From: Stereum hirsutum FP-91666 SS1
Lineage: Eukaryota; Basidiomycota; Agaricomycetes; Russulales; Stereaceae
Reading direction: 5' to 3'
Assembly: GCF_000264905.1 (NCBI RefSeq)
Contig: NW_006763135.1
Location: forward strand, 411,676 to 475,675
Length of the DNA stretch: 64,000 bases
Below, one piece after another: positions 48,097-59,004 of the stretch (its first letter is position 1; every line of letters begins with the position of its first letter). The notes under the pieces are model-generated. The model had not been told where the DNA came from. It saw nothing but the letters and a program-made list of their open reading frames with translations, and searched no databases. The position numbers and the translations under genes are program-made.

Positions 48097-48165
48097 CGGG
48101 CGCCTGAAATTTCAATTTGAAATGGATGAATGGCGCGCGGAACGCCACCGCCACATCGACTAACT
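48097..48165 (-). repeat. Inverted copy of the eRF3 upstream block
   Basis: Read on the minus strand it gives GATGTGGCGGTGGCGTTCCG and, further on, TTTCAGGCGCCCGTG, matching 45092-45152 with a few substitutions and small gaps. The pair encloses the entire eRF3 gene. Confidence 0.75.
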
Positions 48166-48176
48166 CTTGCTTTCGC

Positions 48177-48208
48177 ACCACCACCACCACCACCACCACC
48201 ACCACCCA
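48177..48208. repeat. (CAC)n microsatellite
   Basis: About ten consecutive CAC/ACC triplets. No gene is read through it with confidence. Confidence 0.9.
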
Positions 48209-49213
48209 GATTCCTCACCAGTACGCCCACCCAGTCAATTATATCTTCGGATTTAATCCCTACATGAGACCGTGTAGACTAAGAGTTAGGTTGGTCTTTG
48301 ACGACGGATCACCTCCACGTCGCTATACTTATATTACTCCTCACGCCAGTCCTCGAATGACTAGGAGGTTCGTGCCTCAGTCAGAGCCTGATACGAGGGA
48401 TGGTCTTCGTACCAGGGCGATTGCACAATGCACATGTGTATCATCGGAGACGTCTTTCCGTCACTGCTCGTATCGAAGACAGGGAGCTATGGCCTGCTGG
48501 TCACCTCTCGCCAACAGAACTCGGCGTCTGCGACGATAGACGTCGACCCTGTGCAGATGGTGCAGCTGTAACTATACGCTCCGGATCCTCACAAGATAAA
48601 CATTCTAAAATACGCGCAATCGCAAAGGCCCCGGTCGATCAGGCGAGCAAGGACTCCTGGCGAACATGTGTTCTACATCATCTATATCAGGTCCTCGTCC
48701 CGAGCAGGCCTTCTCTTTGTCTTCTTTAACCGTCCGCCCGCTCCGTATGTACCCCGCCAGCCGCTTATCAGCGCGCCCCACCTGACGCCATGCCCAAAAA
48801 TAAAAGGTAATGGGGGACGAGGGACGGTCAAGGACAGCCTATCGCCATCTGGGTCAGAAGAAGTGTTGCATGCGGGTACGAGGGAGTGCAAGGGCCGGAA
48901 GAAGAAGTCGACGATACAGCGATGCATGTTCCACGCGATCTCTGACCCCTCGTCTCCTCTCTTGCTCGCTCTATCATCCTCGGAAGATGTCAGGGCGCCG
49001 CTATTTCATCGACTTGCTTGGCTTCGAATCATGTATCTCTGATCTGCTTTCTGCTTCTTTTTTGCCGACCGAGGTATAACTATAAGTATCGACCCTTCGT
49101 TGCTTGGCAGACTTTCCCACTTGCTCGTCTGTCCCCCATCAATCCAGGCTTGCTCGCTCGTTGTGCTCTGTTCGGTGGTCCCTAGCACCCGTCCGGTCCT
49201 CTAGGCTCTCACG

Positions 49214-51497
49214 ATGCTGCCTCTCGTTCTTACCCTCGGTCTCGTCGGGCTCGCGTCAGCAACGATCCACCCCCCTCTCCCCATCCCCCACGCCGTACTC
49301 GCACACGACCACACCCCCGTACATGCCTCGACTGGCGCCACGATCCCGCCGTACAACACGACGTATTATTTCGACCAGTTGATTGATCATAATGATACGA
49401 GCTTGGGGACGTTCCAGCAGAGGTATTGGATGACTTGGGAGTTTTATGAGGAGGGTGAGTGGGTTTTCGTTCTCGTTCGATATTGGGATTTAGGGTGGAG
49501 TGGATACTGATTTTTCTTGTTGTTGTTGTTGTCGTATAGGCGGTCCCATCATATTGATGACGCCCGGCGAAGCCAACGCCGCCCGTAAGTCGCACCCCTC
49601 CCATCTTCCTTCCCCATCTCACCTCTCACCCTTCTCCCCTCTCACCCCCAACCAACAGCCTACACCGGCTACCTAACCAACTCCACCATAAACGGCCTAA
49701 TCGCCCAAGCCCACTCCGGCGCCACAATCGTCATCGAACACCGTTTCTACGGCCTCTCCAACCCCTTTCCCGACCTCACCGTCTCCTCCCTCGCCTACCA
49801 CACCATCCCGCAAGCCATCGAAGATCTGGACTATTTCGCGAGGAACGTGGTGTTGCCGATGCCGGGGGGCGATGGGGTGGGACCGGATGTGGCGCCGTGG
49901 GTGTTGGTGGGGGGAAGTTATTCGGGGGCGTTGACTAGTTGGACTATGGTGGAGAAACCGGATACGTTTTATATCGGATATGCGTCGTCTGCTGTCGTCG
50001 AGAGCATCGTGTTAGTCCTCTCCCCCTCTCCCTCTCTCTCCTTGACCTGACCTCCCCCCTCCCACCTGCACAGCGATTTCTGGGCCTACTTCGAACCCAT
50101 CCGTCAAAACATGCCTTCAAACTGCTCCTCCGACGTCGAAGCCGTCGTGTCTTTCTTCGACGCCACACTCAGCGGTGACAACCAGACTGCGATAGATGAG
50201 TTGAAGACGTTGTATGGGATGGAGGGGTTGGCGCATAGCGATGATGTTGCGGGGGCGTGTGCGTATTTGCTTTCTTTTCCTTCCCTTCATACCTCTTGGT
50301 CACCCGGACTGATTGATTGTGGTATGGTATTGTGTGGTGTGGTATGCAGTGAGAAATAATCTCTGGGACTGGCAATCCCTCTCGCCCGACTCTGGCCCCG
50401 GCGCGCAATTCTTCAATTTCTGCGACGCGTTGGAAGTAGATAATAAAACGGGCGCGATCGCGAATGAGACGGGGTGGGGACAGGAGCATGCGGTGCAAGC
50501 TTGGGGAGATTATTTTAGGGAGACGTATTATGAGATCCGTGAGTCTTTTTTTCCTTGTTTTTGACTGCATAGTGGTCGTTGAGTGGTTGGATGGTTGTGT
50601 GCGTTGGCTGACTTTTTTTTTGTACGTGTGTTTAGTTTGTGGGGATCAAGATGCCGAGTACGTGCTGTTCTTTTGACGTAGACGGACGTGAAAATATCTG
50701 ACGGTGGTATGTAGGACATGCCTGGGCACGTATAATGCCAGCTCGGAATATTACACCTCCACCGAAGTCGATAACTCCGGCCGTTCCTGGACCTGGATCA
50801 CGTACGTCTCTCTCCCTCCCTCCCTCCTCTCACCCTCCCCTGATTCCTCACTAACCTAACCTTACTCACCCCTCCCCCTCCCCCACCCCCACCCCCACCC
50901 CCACCCAACCCGCTCACCCCACCCCCCAGCTGCACCACAGTCGGATTCTTCCAAGACGGCGCCCCATCCGGCTACCCCACCCTCGTCTCCCGCCTCGTCC
51001 AACCCTCAATCGACGACCTCCGCCAATGCGCCCTAATGTTCCCCTCCGCCTTCACTTCTTCCTCTCCCGCCTCTCCCGACGTAGATCTCACGAACGTCCT
51101 CTATGAGGGCTGGAACGTTTCCGTCCCCCGTCTGTTTTTCGCGAATGGGCAGAGAGATCCGTGGAGGGATGCGACGGTGTCGGGGGATAATACTACGACG
51201 GCGAGTGTGAATGGGGGGCAGGGAACGGAGGAAATGCCGATTAGGGTGGGAGATGGGTATCATTGTTCGGATTTGATTGTGAGGAATGCGGAGGTGGATG
51301 GGACGGTGGAGGGGGTGCAGCAGGCGGCTTTGGGATATATTGCGACGTGGTTGGGGGAGTGGAATGCTACTACGACCACCAACACCAACGCTACCACCAA
51401 TGGTACGGAGAGTGAGAGAAGGAAGAGGGAGGAGGGCGTGGTTGGGGAGATGGAAAAGAGGAGGTGGCCTGTTACGAGTTGGAATAAGGATGTTTAG
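49214..51497 (+). CDS. Secreted serine carboxypeptidase, family S28
   Basis: Prolyl-carboxypeptidase-like serine peptidase (MEROPS S28), probably secreted and acting on proline-containing peptides. Start MLPLVLTLGLVGLASA at 49214 is a signal peptide. Around nine exons. Family landmarks: YYFDQLIDHNDTSLGTFQQR, GGPIILMTPGEANA, VIEHRFYGLSNP, then VGGSYSGALTSW with the nucleophile Ser at about residue 180, FANGQRDPWRD with the catalytic Asp, and DGYHCSDL with the catalytic His. All three catalytic residues are present. Many N-glycosylation sequons (NTT, NDT, NCS, NQT, NKT, NAS, NTT, NGT) fit secretion. The intron near 50790-50930 contains a CCCCCA repeat. The C-terminus (RREEGVVGEMEKRRW...SWNKDV) is an extra charged tail. 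Confidence 0.92.
50881..50906. repeat. (CCCCCA)n tract in S28 intron
   Basis: About four tandem CCCCAC-type hexamers upstream of the acceptor before CTTVGFFQDG; probably acts as an unusual polypyrimidine tract. Confidence 0.85.
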
Positions 51498-51936
51498 AGG
51501 GTGATGGTGTTGTTGTATACCCGTTCTTGGGGCTCGGGAGCGTCGCTCTAGTACTTATTGCAATGTTGTACCGTCTTGGGGTTTGTGATCGAATCGATCG
51601 TTGCTTTTACCTGATTTCTTGTGGACGACATGCAACTCTAAGATCTGAAGGACAAGTCAGTCCGCCACACAGAGCCGTGTACGAAACTGTACGAAAAAGA
51701 TAGAAAGAGGCACGCCACAGGAGGCAAATTACCCAGCACGTGAGCCGCGAGCCATCAATTTGACGCGTCCGTCTTTCGCGTCGATGGCGTTTGCGGGGAA
51801 TAAAAAATATTTTTGACTCGAGTTGCTCTCGAATCCGTCGGCACACTCTAGCTTCTCGACCTCTCTCCCTCGATCTTCATCCAGCATCCTACGCATACAT
51901 CGCATCTTCACTTCCCCCCCAAAAAAACTCAGAAAA
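51498..51936. other. Spacer S28 to Mtd1
   Basis: About 440 bp in tandem orientation; 3' UTR of the peptidase and promoter of Mtd1. GACGCG strings near 51760-51780 resemble cell-cycle-type promoter boxes, which is a guess. A TC-rich leader precedes the start codon. Confidence 0.35.
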
Positions 51937-53948
51937 ATGACTACCCCAACCACCCCCCCCAAAGGTCTCCTCCTCAAAGCCGACTCCATCGCCACCCCCT
52001 TCCACTCCGAAGTGCAAACCGCCATCTCCTCCCGGCCCCGCAAACCGCGTCTCGTCGGGATCCTATCCACGAGTTCTGCGCCGAGCAGGAGTTATGCGGC
52101 GTTCACGAAGAAACAGTGTGAGGCGTTGGGATTGGAGTTCGTGTTGAGGGAGGTCGGGGCGGCGGTGGGCGGTGGGGATGGCGAGAGGGGGGAGGGAGAG
52201 GGCGTGGAGGAGGCGATTATTGAGGCGAATGGGGATGAGGGGGTTGATGGGATTATGGTGTGTGGTTTTCTTTATTTTATTTTATCTCTGAATAGGGAGG
52301 GGCGTTGATTCGAGGGGGTTATAAGGTGTATTATCCGATTTTTGGGGCACAGCAGGTGGGTCGACTCAGCATTGGCATTGCTATTAGGGTTAGCACTGAA
52401 TAGCGTGCTGCTTCAAGGATCACTATTTACAGCAGGTTTGACGCCCCCGAGTCCTTTCTGGACGATCAGCTCCGTCTGAAGTTTAAAGTGTCTCGCTTCG
52501 TTAGATCGTCTCGCCGTTCAAGGATGTCGAAGGTCTCAACTTCAAGTTTCATTATAACCTCTACCACAAGTACGTCCTTCCGTCTTTTCCTTGATTCGAC
52601 AATGAATGGCACGCGGAAGACAGGAATTACATGTGCTGGATGCCATAAGAGCGAGTTGGACCTCTGTTCATACAAATAAAAGGCCACACACTGTGGATCC
52701 GCCTCGCTCAACTGTCGATGGTCAGATCTGCTTGTGATTATAGCATCACGCCTTTCACAGACCGCACTTATTGTTGTGATCCCTCGTTCAATTGTCCCCG
52801 TTGGATTGATTACCTCGCTCTTCGCCACTCACCTCCATCACATAAAAAGAAATCTGCTTCATACCCTATTACCAAAACACATTTACTAACCCACTCTCAG
52901 CATCCGATACGTCAATCCCCGCACCTTCCTCTCCGCCCCATCTTCCTCCACGACCTCCAACCCCTCCATAGCCGCCCCAGTTCCTACCACCACAGCCGAC
53001 ACGCCACCCCCAGGCCACATCAAGTCCATCCTCCCCTGCACGCCGCTCGCTATCGTGAAATGCCTCGAGAACATCGGCGTGTATAATAAGATCTTACCGT
53101 ACGGTGATCGCGCGTACGGAAAGACTGTGACTGTCATTAATCGGTGAGCGGATCCCTAATCCCATAGGCACGGACATGGTGAAACTGCTGGATGGGGTGA
53201 TGCTCATGAGTGAGAGAACTAACTTAAACTAGGTCGGAAGTCGTGGGACGCCCGTTGGCTGCATTATTGGCGAATGACGGCGCACGGGTGTTCTCCGTTG
53301 ACATCGACTCCATCCAGGTACTGCTCACGCTTTTTCAACCTCCATCCTATCCCTATCACAACTCTACTCACCGCTGGCTGACATCCAATCCCCAACAGGA
53401 ATACACGAAACGGCCTCCCTCCTCTTCCGACTCCTCTTCCGACTCCGACACCGCACGCCGCTACCACCCACACCACGTCGCCCACTCTACCACCCTCTCA
53501 CTCCAAGAATGTCTCGCCCAGTCCGACGTCGTCGTTAGCGCCGTGCCGAGCGCGAGCTATAAGGTGAAGACGGAGTGGTTGAAGGATGGGTGTGTTTGTG
53601 TGAACGTGGCGGCGGATAAGAATTTCGAGGCGGATGTGAGGGAGAAGGTGCGTGGTGGCTTACCTTTTGTTTTATTTTGTCTCTTCTCTGGGGCGTTGTT
53701 CGTGATATTGGGCATTTGGGCATCTGGGGACGGAGTACTGAGTACTGATGCCCGCTGTTTGTGTGTTAGGCGTCGCTTTATATCCCGGCGGTGGGAAAGG
53801 TGACGATCTTGATGTTGTTGCGGAACTTGTGCGTGACCTCCCCTTGTTTGTCTCGCTATAGCACGCATGCTGACTGGTGGAATGTAGACTCCGTCTGCAG
53901 CAGTATCAAGAGTTGCTCGCGGAGAAACCGTCCAGCTCTTCAAGTTAG
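51937..53948 (+). CDS. MTD1: NAD-dependent 5,10-methylene-THF dehydrogenase (Mtd1 type)
   Basis: Cytosolic monofunctional enzyme oxidising 5,10-methylene-tetrahydrofolate to methenyl-THF with NAD+, in one-carbon metabolism. Start MTTPTTPPKGLLLKADSIAT at 51937. Conserved blocks: PRLVGILSTSSAPSRSYAAF, DGIMVYYPIFGAQQ, DHYLQQIVSPFKDVEGLNFK, PCTPLAIVKCLENIGVY, then the Rossmann segment VTVINRSEVVGRPLAALLAN and GARVFSVDIDSIQ, DVVVSAVPSASYKVK and the end VGKVTILMLLRNLLRLQQYQ. Two very short exons are needed to keep the conserved core: 52326-52355 (30 nt, VYYPIFGAQQ) and 52418-52435 (18 nt, DHYLQQ). The segment DVEGLN and the alignment to yeast Mtd1 support both. A Ser-rich insert (PPSSSDSSSDSD) lies in the NAD domain. 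Stop TAG 53946-53948. Confidence 0.92.
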
Positions 53949-54869
53949 ACGACGTTCCCGAACCCCCAAAACGATGTATCCTTGAAGGTAATACTAGAAG
54001 TTATAGAAACGTGTATTCTTGCGTTCTGTGTATCAATCCATGACTGTACTGTTCTGAGCTGGCTATCACGATTCACCGCTGGGCTTCCTACCACCCTATC
54101 CCGGCGATCATTGCAGCTCATCTTCCCCGCTCTGAGGTTCTTGCTGACAGGCATCGTAGCGAAGTACATATACCGACCATCCCGTGCGGTGGCCATCCTG
54201 TTCGTCCCCAGTGGGGACATTCATAGCTAGTAGCCTTAGGTCTTCCTTCAGCTCGAAGAGGGCGGAGGCGCCACTACGCGAGTGGAAGACACAGAATTGC
54301 ATGACTTGTGTCGAAAAGAAGGCATACTCAGGCTTCCGTCCGAGCCCTACGAGATACTCCCCGACGGCGACATACAACGCGTACTTCATGATGGATTAAT
54401 GGCTCGAGGAAGAGCATCCTTGACGAACCCTGTGGTACTAGAGTCGACGGCGGAGAAGGTCTGTGCGAAGTTTTGGGAAGTTGTGAAGGAGGCTAGTAAG
54501 GAGCCGGGGTTAGAGTACCTGCCCACCTGTGATATGGACCATGCCTAGACTGGTCGAACGAATACTTGATCGCTGCACTTATCACACAATGAACAAACAC
54601 CACAGAATACAAGTGTATACATGACCTCGAAGGCCACAGTCGTGATACTACAATGGGTTAACTCGAACACCCATGTTATCCACGACTGAAGCCCTCTACG
54701 CACTCGTATCTGCCACCCCGTACTTACTACAATCTGCGAAACCTACTCATTCGACTCCACCGACACTCCTACACGATAATCCTTCGCCTTATCCACATCA
54801 TTCACTTCTCCCTCTACCCACTCGCATCTGACACCCTGCACCACCATCCGCAAAAAACGTCACGCTAAC
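53949..54869 (+). other. Region behind Mtd1 with an exon-like open frame
   Basis: Directly after a plausible acceptor (TTCCTTCAG, ending near 54248) an open frame of about 99 codons runs to TAG at 54548. It reads soluble and charged (HDLCRKEGILRLPSEPYEI, ...KVCAKFWEVVKEASKEPG). No upstream exon or start could be joined confidently and no family is recognised. A minus-strand frame at 54108-54389 is an alternative. The remainder, to 54869, is the 3' flank of CLR2-N-like protein 3. Confidence 0.35.
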
Positions 54870-56417
54870 CTATTCCTTCGACTCCGCCGGCATTCCTAGA
54901 CGATAATCCTTCGCCTTATCCAAATCAATCACCCCCTTCTCCCTCCTCCCTCTCCCTCTCGCCCGCTGACTCCCCCTCTTCCTCTTCCCCAACACACACA
55001 GCCCTCCCTCATCCCTCTCCCTCTCCCTCTCCGGAAAAAACATCCTCGTAACCTCCCTCTGACTCTTCCCATCCCTCCTACAATACTTACACCCGCAATC
55101 CGGCTTCCCATCCTCCCTCATCGGCATCCCCCTAAACAACCACAGCGCATGCGGCGCGAACTCAAACGGCGACCGAAACGCCGTAACCCATTTCGAGCCA
55201 TAGAGGTATGGATCCACCCGGGGGTTGTTCTCGTCGCCGATGGTGACGGCGTTGAGGCCTACGAGGAGGTAGTCGGAGGGAAAGTCGGAGAGCCGGATGG
55301 GGATGGAGGAGGGTGAGAGGGTGAGGTCGAGCCCGTGGCGAGCGAGACATTTGCCGATGACTTCTAGCCAGTGGGTGAAGCGCTTGTGTGAGGGGTCGAG
55401 GGGGACGTAGTATCTGAACTTATTGTCCGAGTCGACGATGCGGGTGGTAATGTCGTTGCCGAATGGATGGTTCGTGGGTCGGTTTGTGGGGAGGGCGTCT
55501 GTAAGGTGGAGAGAGATGGAGTTGTGGCGCAACGTGTAGTGTGGTAGAGCGATGGACGGCGGTGGCTGCTCGTCGTCCTCCTCGTCTTCGCTCTCACTTT
55601 CGTCACTAATGATAATGGGTGAGAGCGGACGCTGCGCTTCAAAATCGAACAGAGAGTTCCTGCCGTCGTGTTTGGACTGATCACCGTTACTCGTGTCTGC
55701 TGCCGTACAAAAATCTTAGTCGGTCAGTTCGCGAGAGGCATATAGTAAGCATGATTCCTACCGTCGACGAAGGACGTCGGAGAGATGATATGGTCCATCG
55801 AGGGCGTACCCCTAGCGATTTCATCGGGATCTTCAAAATCACGATACGTCAGTTGACCGCACGAGGTGGACACCACCACCAAACTCTTACTCACCGACTT
55901 CGTCGCCAGAGACTACAACGGGACCAGTCGAAATTCGAGGCAGGTCTAGCGACGTCGTCAGAGCATCGACTTCGCGGCGTTGGTCGGCGGGAAGATCCTG
56001 CAATGCGGCGTCGAGAAGCGGGTCCTCATCGCTCAGGATGACCTCAGTCTGGATCTGAATGAACTCTCCCGGCTCGTCAACGGGAGGGAGGTCGGACAGT
56101 ACTGTCCATGCAGGACTTGTGCCAGGGCTTGGGCTGCGGCTGAGAGGAGGTGGAGGCGATTCGAGTGCATCCTCCGCATCCTCGATATCGTCCGTGTGTA
56201 TGCCTTCGGTGTCGAGGGCAGCACGGGTGTCCGTGATGACTATGTCTTCGAGAGGAGCACGAGTCGTGTTACCCTAGATGTTACTATGAGCTCCGATGTC
56301 GGCAAAGAGAGGCCAAAAAAGTCGTACTGTACATACATTGGATGGGTTAAAATCGACTTGAAGTGAGCCAGGCTGGCTGGGCTGTCCAGTGTCGAATACG
56401 TCTACGTCTGAATGCAT
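54870..56417 (-). CDS. CLR2 N-terminal-like domain protein 3
   Basis: Start MHSDVDVFDTGQPSQPG at 56417 (an upstream in-frame ATG at 56486 exists). Three to five exons. The N-terminal half is acidic and disordered: DDIEDAEDALESPPPLSRSP, FIQIQTEVILSDEDPLLDAA, PIIISDESESEDEEDDEQPP; the III-SDESE type patches resemble SUMO-interacting motifs. The C-terminal domain has FTHWLEVIGKCLARHGL, FPSDYLLVGLN, DPYLYGS (no intron here, unlike proteins 1 and 2), AFRSPFEFAPHALWLFRGMP and CGCKYCRRDGKSQREVTRMFF. A basic stretch (KRKRGSQRARGRGRREKG) and the tail DKAKDYRLG close the protein; stop at 54870. Probably nuclear; silencing role inferred. Confidence 0.7.
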
Positions 56418-57208
56418 GATATTCTGTCTGTTGTTCTCTGGTGCCAAAAAGTCAATATGGACGATGAGGGTACGCGTGTACTGCACTCACCTGTGATAAC
56501 TGTGTCTGTGTAAAGTTCTGGGGAATTACTCACGCGTCCTGCGCAAGCCTCTGCTTATATACCCCCACCGGCGATAAATGCGAGCCTCACGGTCCGATGC
56601 CGATCCCTCAGTATAGTATAGCACTCCCTCGAGACACAGCCACAAGAGCCTCTGATGCTTCCGGCGTCCGCTTTGCTCTGTGACTCGTGAATGTGGATGA
56701 GTCGATCACCTCGTGTTTGCAAGCCGCATCTGGCGACTTCAACGATGCCTCTTCGCGGATCAAATAAGTGAACTACGCGTCGATCCCTCGGTAGGACTCC
56801 GCGCTATGCCTCGAGAGAACACCACAAAAGGCTCTGATGGTTTCGCTTTGCACAGTGATTGATGTACCATCTGACGAGTTCGACTACCCCATTCAACATT
56901 GGAGTAGACAATTGGATTATGCAACGATGGACCACCCACTTGGGCGTGAAGCCGGATGCGGCACCGGAAAAAAACTTGGGGTGCGCGAAATAGGATGGGC
57001 GCAAAGTAGTCTGTCTGAGTCACATATCATATAGATCTTCGGGCAAGTTCACAAACAGGGATGATAGCATTGCATCAGGTCAGACCCTACTGTATCTGCG
57101 GCCCCGATGAAACACAAGATCTCGACATCCCCATCTCCTCGGCCATACGCTGAAAGAACGCGACCACAGACGAACATACCAAAGGCGAGAAAAGAATTGG
57201 ACGACGTA
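56418..57208. other. Intergenic, no gene seen
   Basis: Between the start of CLR2-N-like protein 3 and the stop of Rrs1. Two stretches near 56580-56660 and 56770-56850 share a similar order of words (CGATCCCTCGGTA/CTCAGTA, CCTCGAGA, ACAAAAGGCTCTGATG), a diverged direct duplication. No coding evidence. Confidence 0.4.
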
Positions 57209-58552
57209 CTACCGTCTTCCCCTTCCCTTGCCCCTCGAGCCACCCCTGCTACTGCTGCCACCTCTGCTACTACTACCACCCCTGCTACTGCTACCACCCC
57301 TGCCACTGCTCCCACCACGACCGCCACCAGCAGCCTTACGTCCCATGGCCACACCACCCTCACCCTTCGATGCGAACCGCACCGCTTTCCGTACATTGAG
57401 CACCTCTCCTCCATCATCACCACCACCATCTCTCCTCGCCTTCTTCGACGACGAATCACCGCCCGAACCGAGCTTGGAGAGAAGTGCCAGATTGGCCTTC
57501 TTCTCCTCCGCGACCGAAGCTTCTGCGGGCTCGAACTACAATCCCATTCCACGACATCGTTAACGAAAGGAGGAGGAGGAGATATGTATGCGAGGCGTAC
57601 CTTCCGCTTGACACCCTTGAGTTTCTTCTCCCCATCGAGCTTCTTATCGAACTTACCCATGCTGGCCGTCGCCGTCCGTGTCGTCGCGAGCGTCCGGTCG
57701 ATGTCCTGCTTGCGTTCGTCGCGCTCGGACTTGTTGGCGCCTTGTGCGCGGGCGAGGTTTCCCAGCTTTTGTTTGTCGTTTTTGGCGACGCGGGCTTTGC
57801 GTGCGTCGCGTGCATCCTTTGACGGGTCGAAGTCGGCCGCTGTATATCATAACATAGAGCGCACCATCAGTCAGTATTGTGATATCACGCAAGATACAAT
57901 AATTCTTGATGCGAAAAAAAAACATGGAGGAAGAGACGTACGAGCATTAGCAGGAACCTCAACAGCCCACTGTGTCTCGAGCTCCTTATTCTTTCCTTTC
58001 CATCCCCACCGATTAACCCAGTCCTGTTTTTCCTCGTCCCACTCCTTCCTGTCCCTCCTGCCCTTATTATTCCCGATCCCCTTCGCACGCGCGAATTGTT
58101 CCCATTTGGTCGGCGGTTTCGGTTTAGGGAGGGGTTTCGAGCGGGGGAGTTGGGTTGAAGGGGGTGGGAGTTGGGCGAGGGGACCGTCGCCGGTGGGGGA
58201 GGGGAGGGTGGGGAGGGAGAAGAGGGAGGCGAGGAGGACTTGGACGCCGTCGCGGGCGGTGGCTTGCAGGTAGGCTTCTACGTCTTCGCTGTGTGAGACG
58301 AATGAGTGTTAGGAATGGATGGGTTATGGTTTGGGGAGGTGAGCGTACGAATAGAGTTCGGGATCTGTTGGGTTCAGATCTGTGACGGTGAGGTAGCCTG
58401 CATCGACCTCGAGAGGGATGTCTTTTTCGACAGTGACTGCCTGGCTGATTGAAAAATGTAACAGAAAGATGGGTCAGACACAGATGAGCAGAAAAAGACA
58501 TAAAAACATACTGTTTTGCGGCCTGTGAGGCAAGAATGTCGGATACGTCCAT
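57209..58552 (-). CDS. RRS1: Ribosome biogenesis regulatory protein Rrs1
   Basis: Nucleolar factor that with Rpf2 loads the 5S RNP into pre-60S subunits. Start MDVSDILASQAAKQ at 58552. Exons then give VTVEKDIPLEVDAGYLTVTD, DGVQVLLASLFSLPT, LPPPSTQLPRSKPLPKPKPP, TKWEQFARAKGIGNNKGRRD and KQDWVNRWGWKGKNKELETQ, which is the conserved Rrs1 core. A later part has NKSERDERKQDIDRTLATTR and a cluster of Lys/Arg. The C-terminus is a Gly/Ser/Arg repeat (SSSRGG repeated about three times, then GKGRGRR), typical of nucleolar RNA-binding tails. Stop at 57209. It shares a promoter region of about 450 bp with TFIIB on the opposite strand. Linking a 60S assembly factor to TFIIB may allow growth-coordinated expression (inference). 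Confidence 0.92.
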
Positions 58553-59004
58553 GGTGGAACGTGAAGTGAAGTGAAAAGAAATGCGGCGCCAAAACGAAAT
58601 TTCTCTGTGATGGCGTGTGGCGCCAAAAAGTGGCCCTAACCTCAAACTAGGGGTGCGGAGCCTGAACACAGCTGTGAAGGAACGCGTGTTGTCAGCTTTT
58701 GAACGCCTGTCTTCCTTTCTCCTCGACCACCACCACCCCCTCTCGTCCCCGTTCGTCGCGTCATTCGTAGCTTTTGCTGGCTCCTCGTTTGAACAGGCTT
58801 GGTTAAATTGCACTCACCGTAGGTAATAGCAGGTTCAATTCCTCAATGAAAATCAGAATTGAAAGCGGTGTAGCGTGGTCTTTTAGGCCCTAATACACTC
58901 TTTCTCTGGTCGAGCATCGACTCCAAGCCCCGACGAGCCTTCAAAGCTTCACGCACACCACCGCCAACTACTTCACACCCACACGCGAGATCGTATCCAC
59001 AATT
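58553..59004. promoter_or_regulatory. Bidirectional promoter Rrs1 / TFIIB
   Basis: 452 bp between divergent start codons. Close to the Rrs1 side, two GGCGCCAAAA strings (near 58583 and 58620) flank GAAATTTC (58598). The direct repeat of an E2F/MBF-like GGCGCCAAA box is clearly visible; its function is inferred. Confidence 0.55.

Larger units (their letters stand above)
47717..49213. other. Intergenic, eRF3 to S28 peptidase
   Basis: 1.5 kb. It begins with the eRF3 3' UTR, then the inverted promoter-like block, a CAC microsatellite, and open frames at 48117-48729 without a domain. TATAAC-like sequence near 49078 may belong to the S28 promoter. A small gene at 48240-48600 cannot be excluded. 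Confidence 0.4.

Noticed and set aside
47607..48230. 207-codon minus-strand open frame overlapping the eRF3 3' end
   Set aside because: Poly-Gly, poly-Thr and Arg/Ser runs follow from microsatellites and from the complement of the eRF3 last exon; no domain or intron pattern.
57107..58273. 388-codon plus-strand open frame over Rrs1
   Set aside because: It is the antisense of the Rrs1 exons; its Thr/Ala/Pro repeats mirror the Gly/Ser/Arg repeat of Rrs1.
58805..58840. GGTTCAATTCC near the TFIIB promoter as a tRNA B box
   Set aside because: Stem bases do not pair (AGCAG against TCCTC) and no D-arm is visible upstream.
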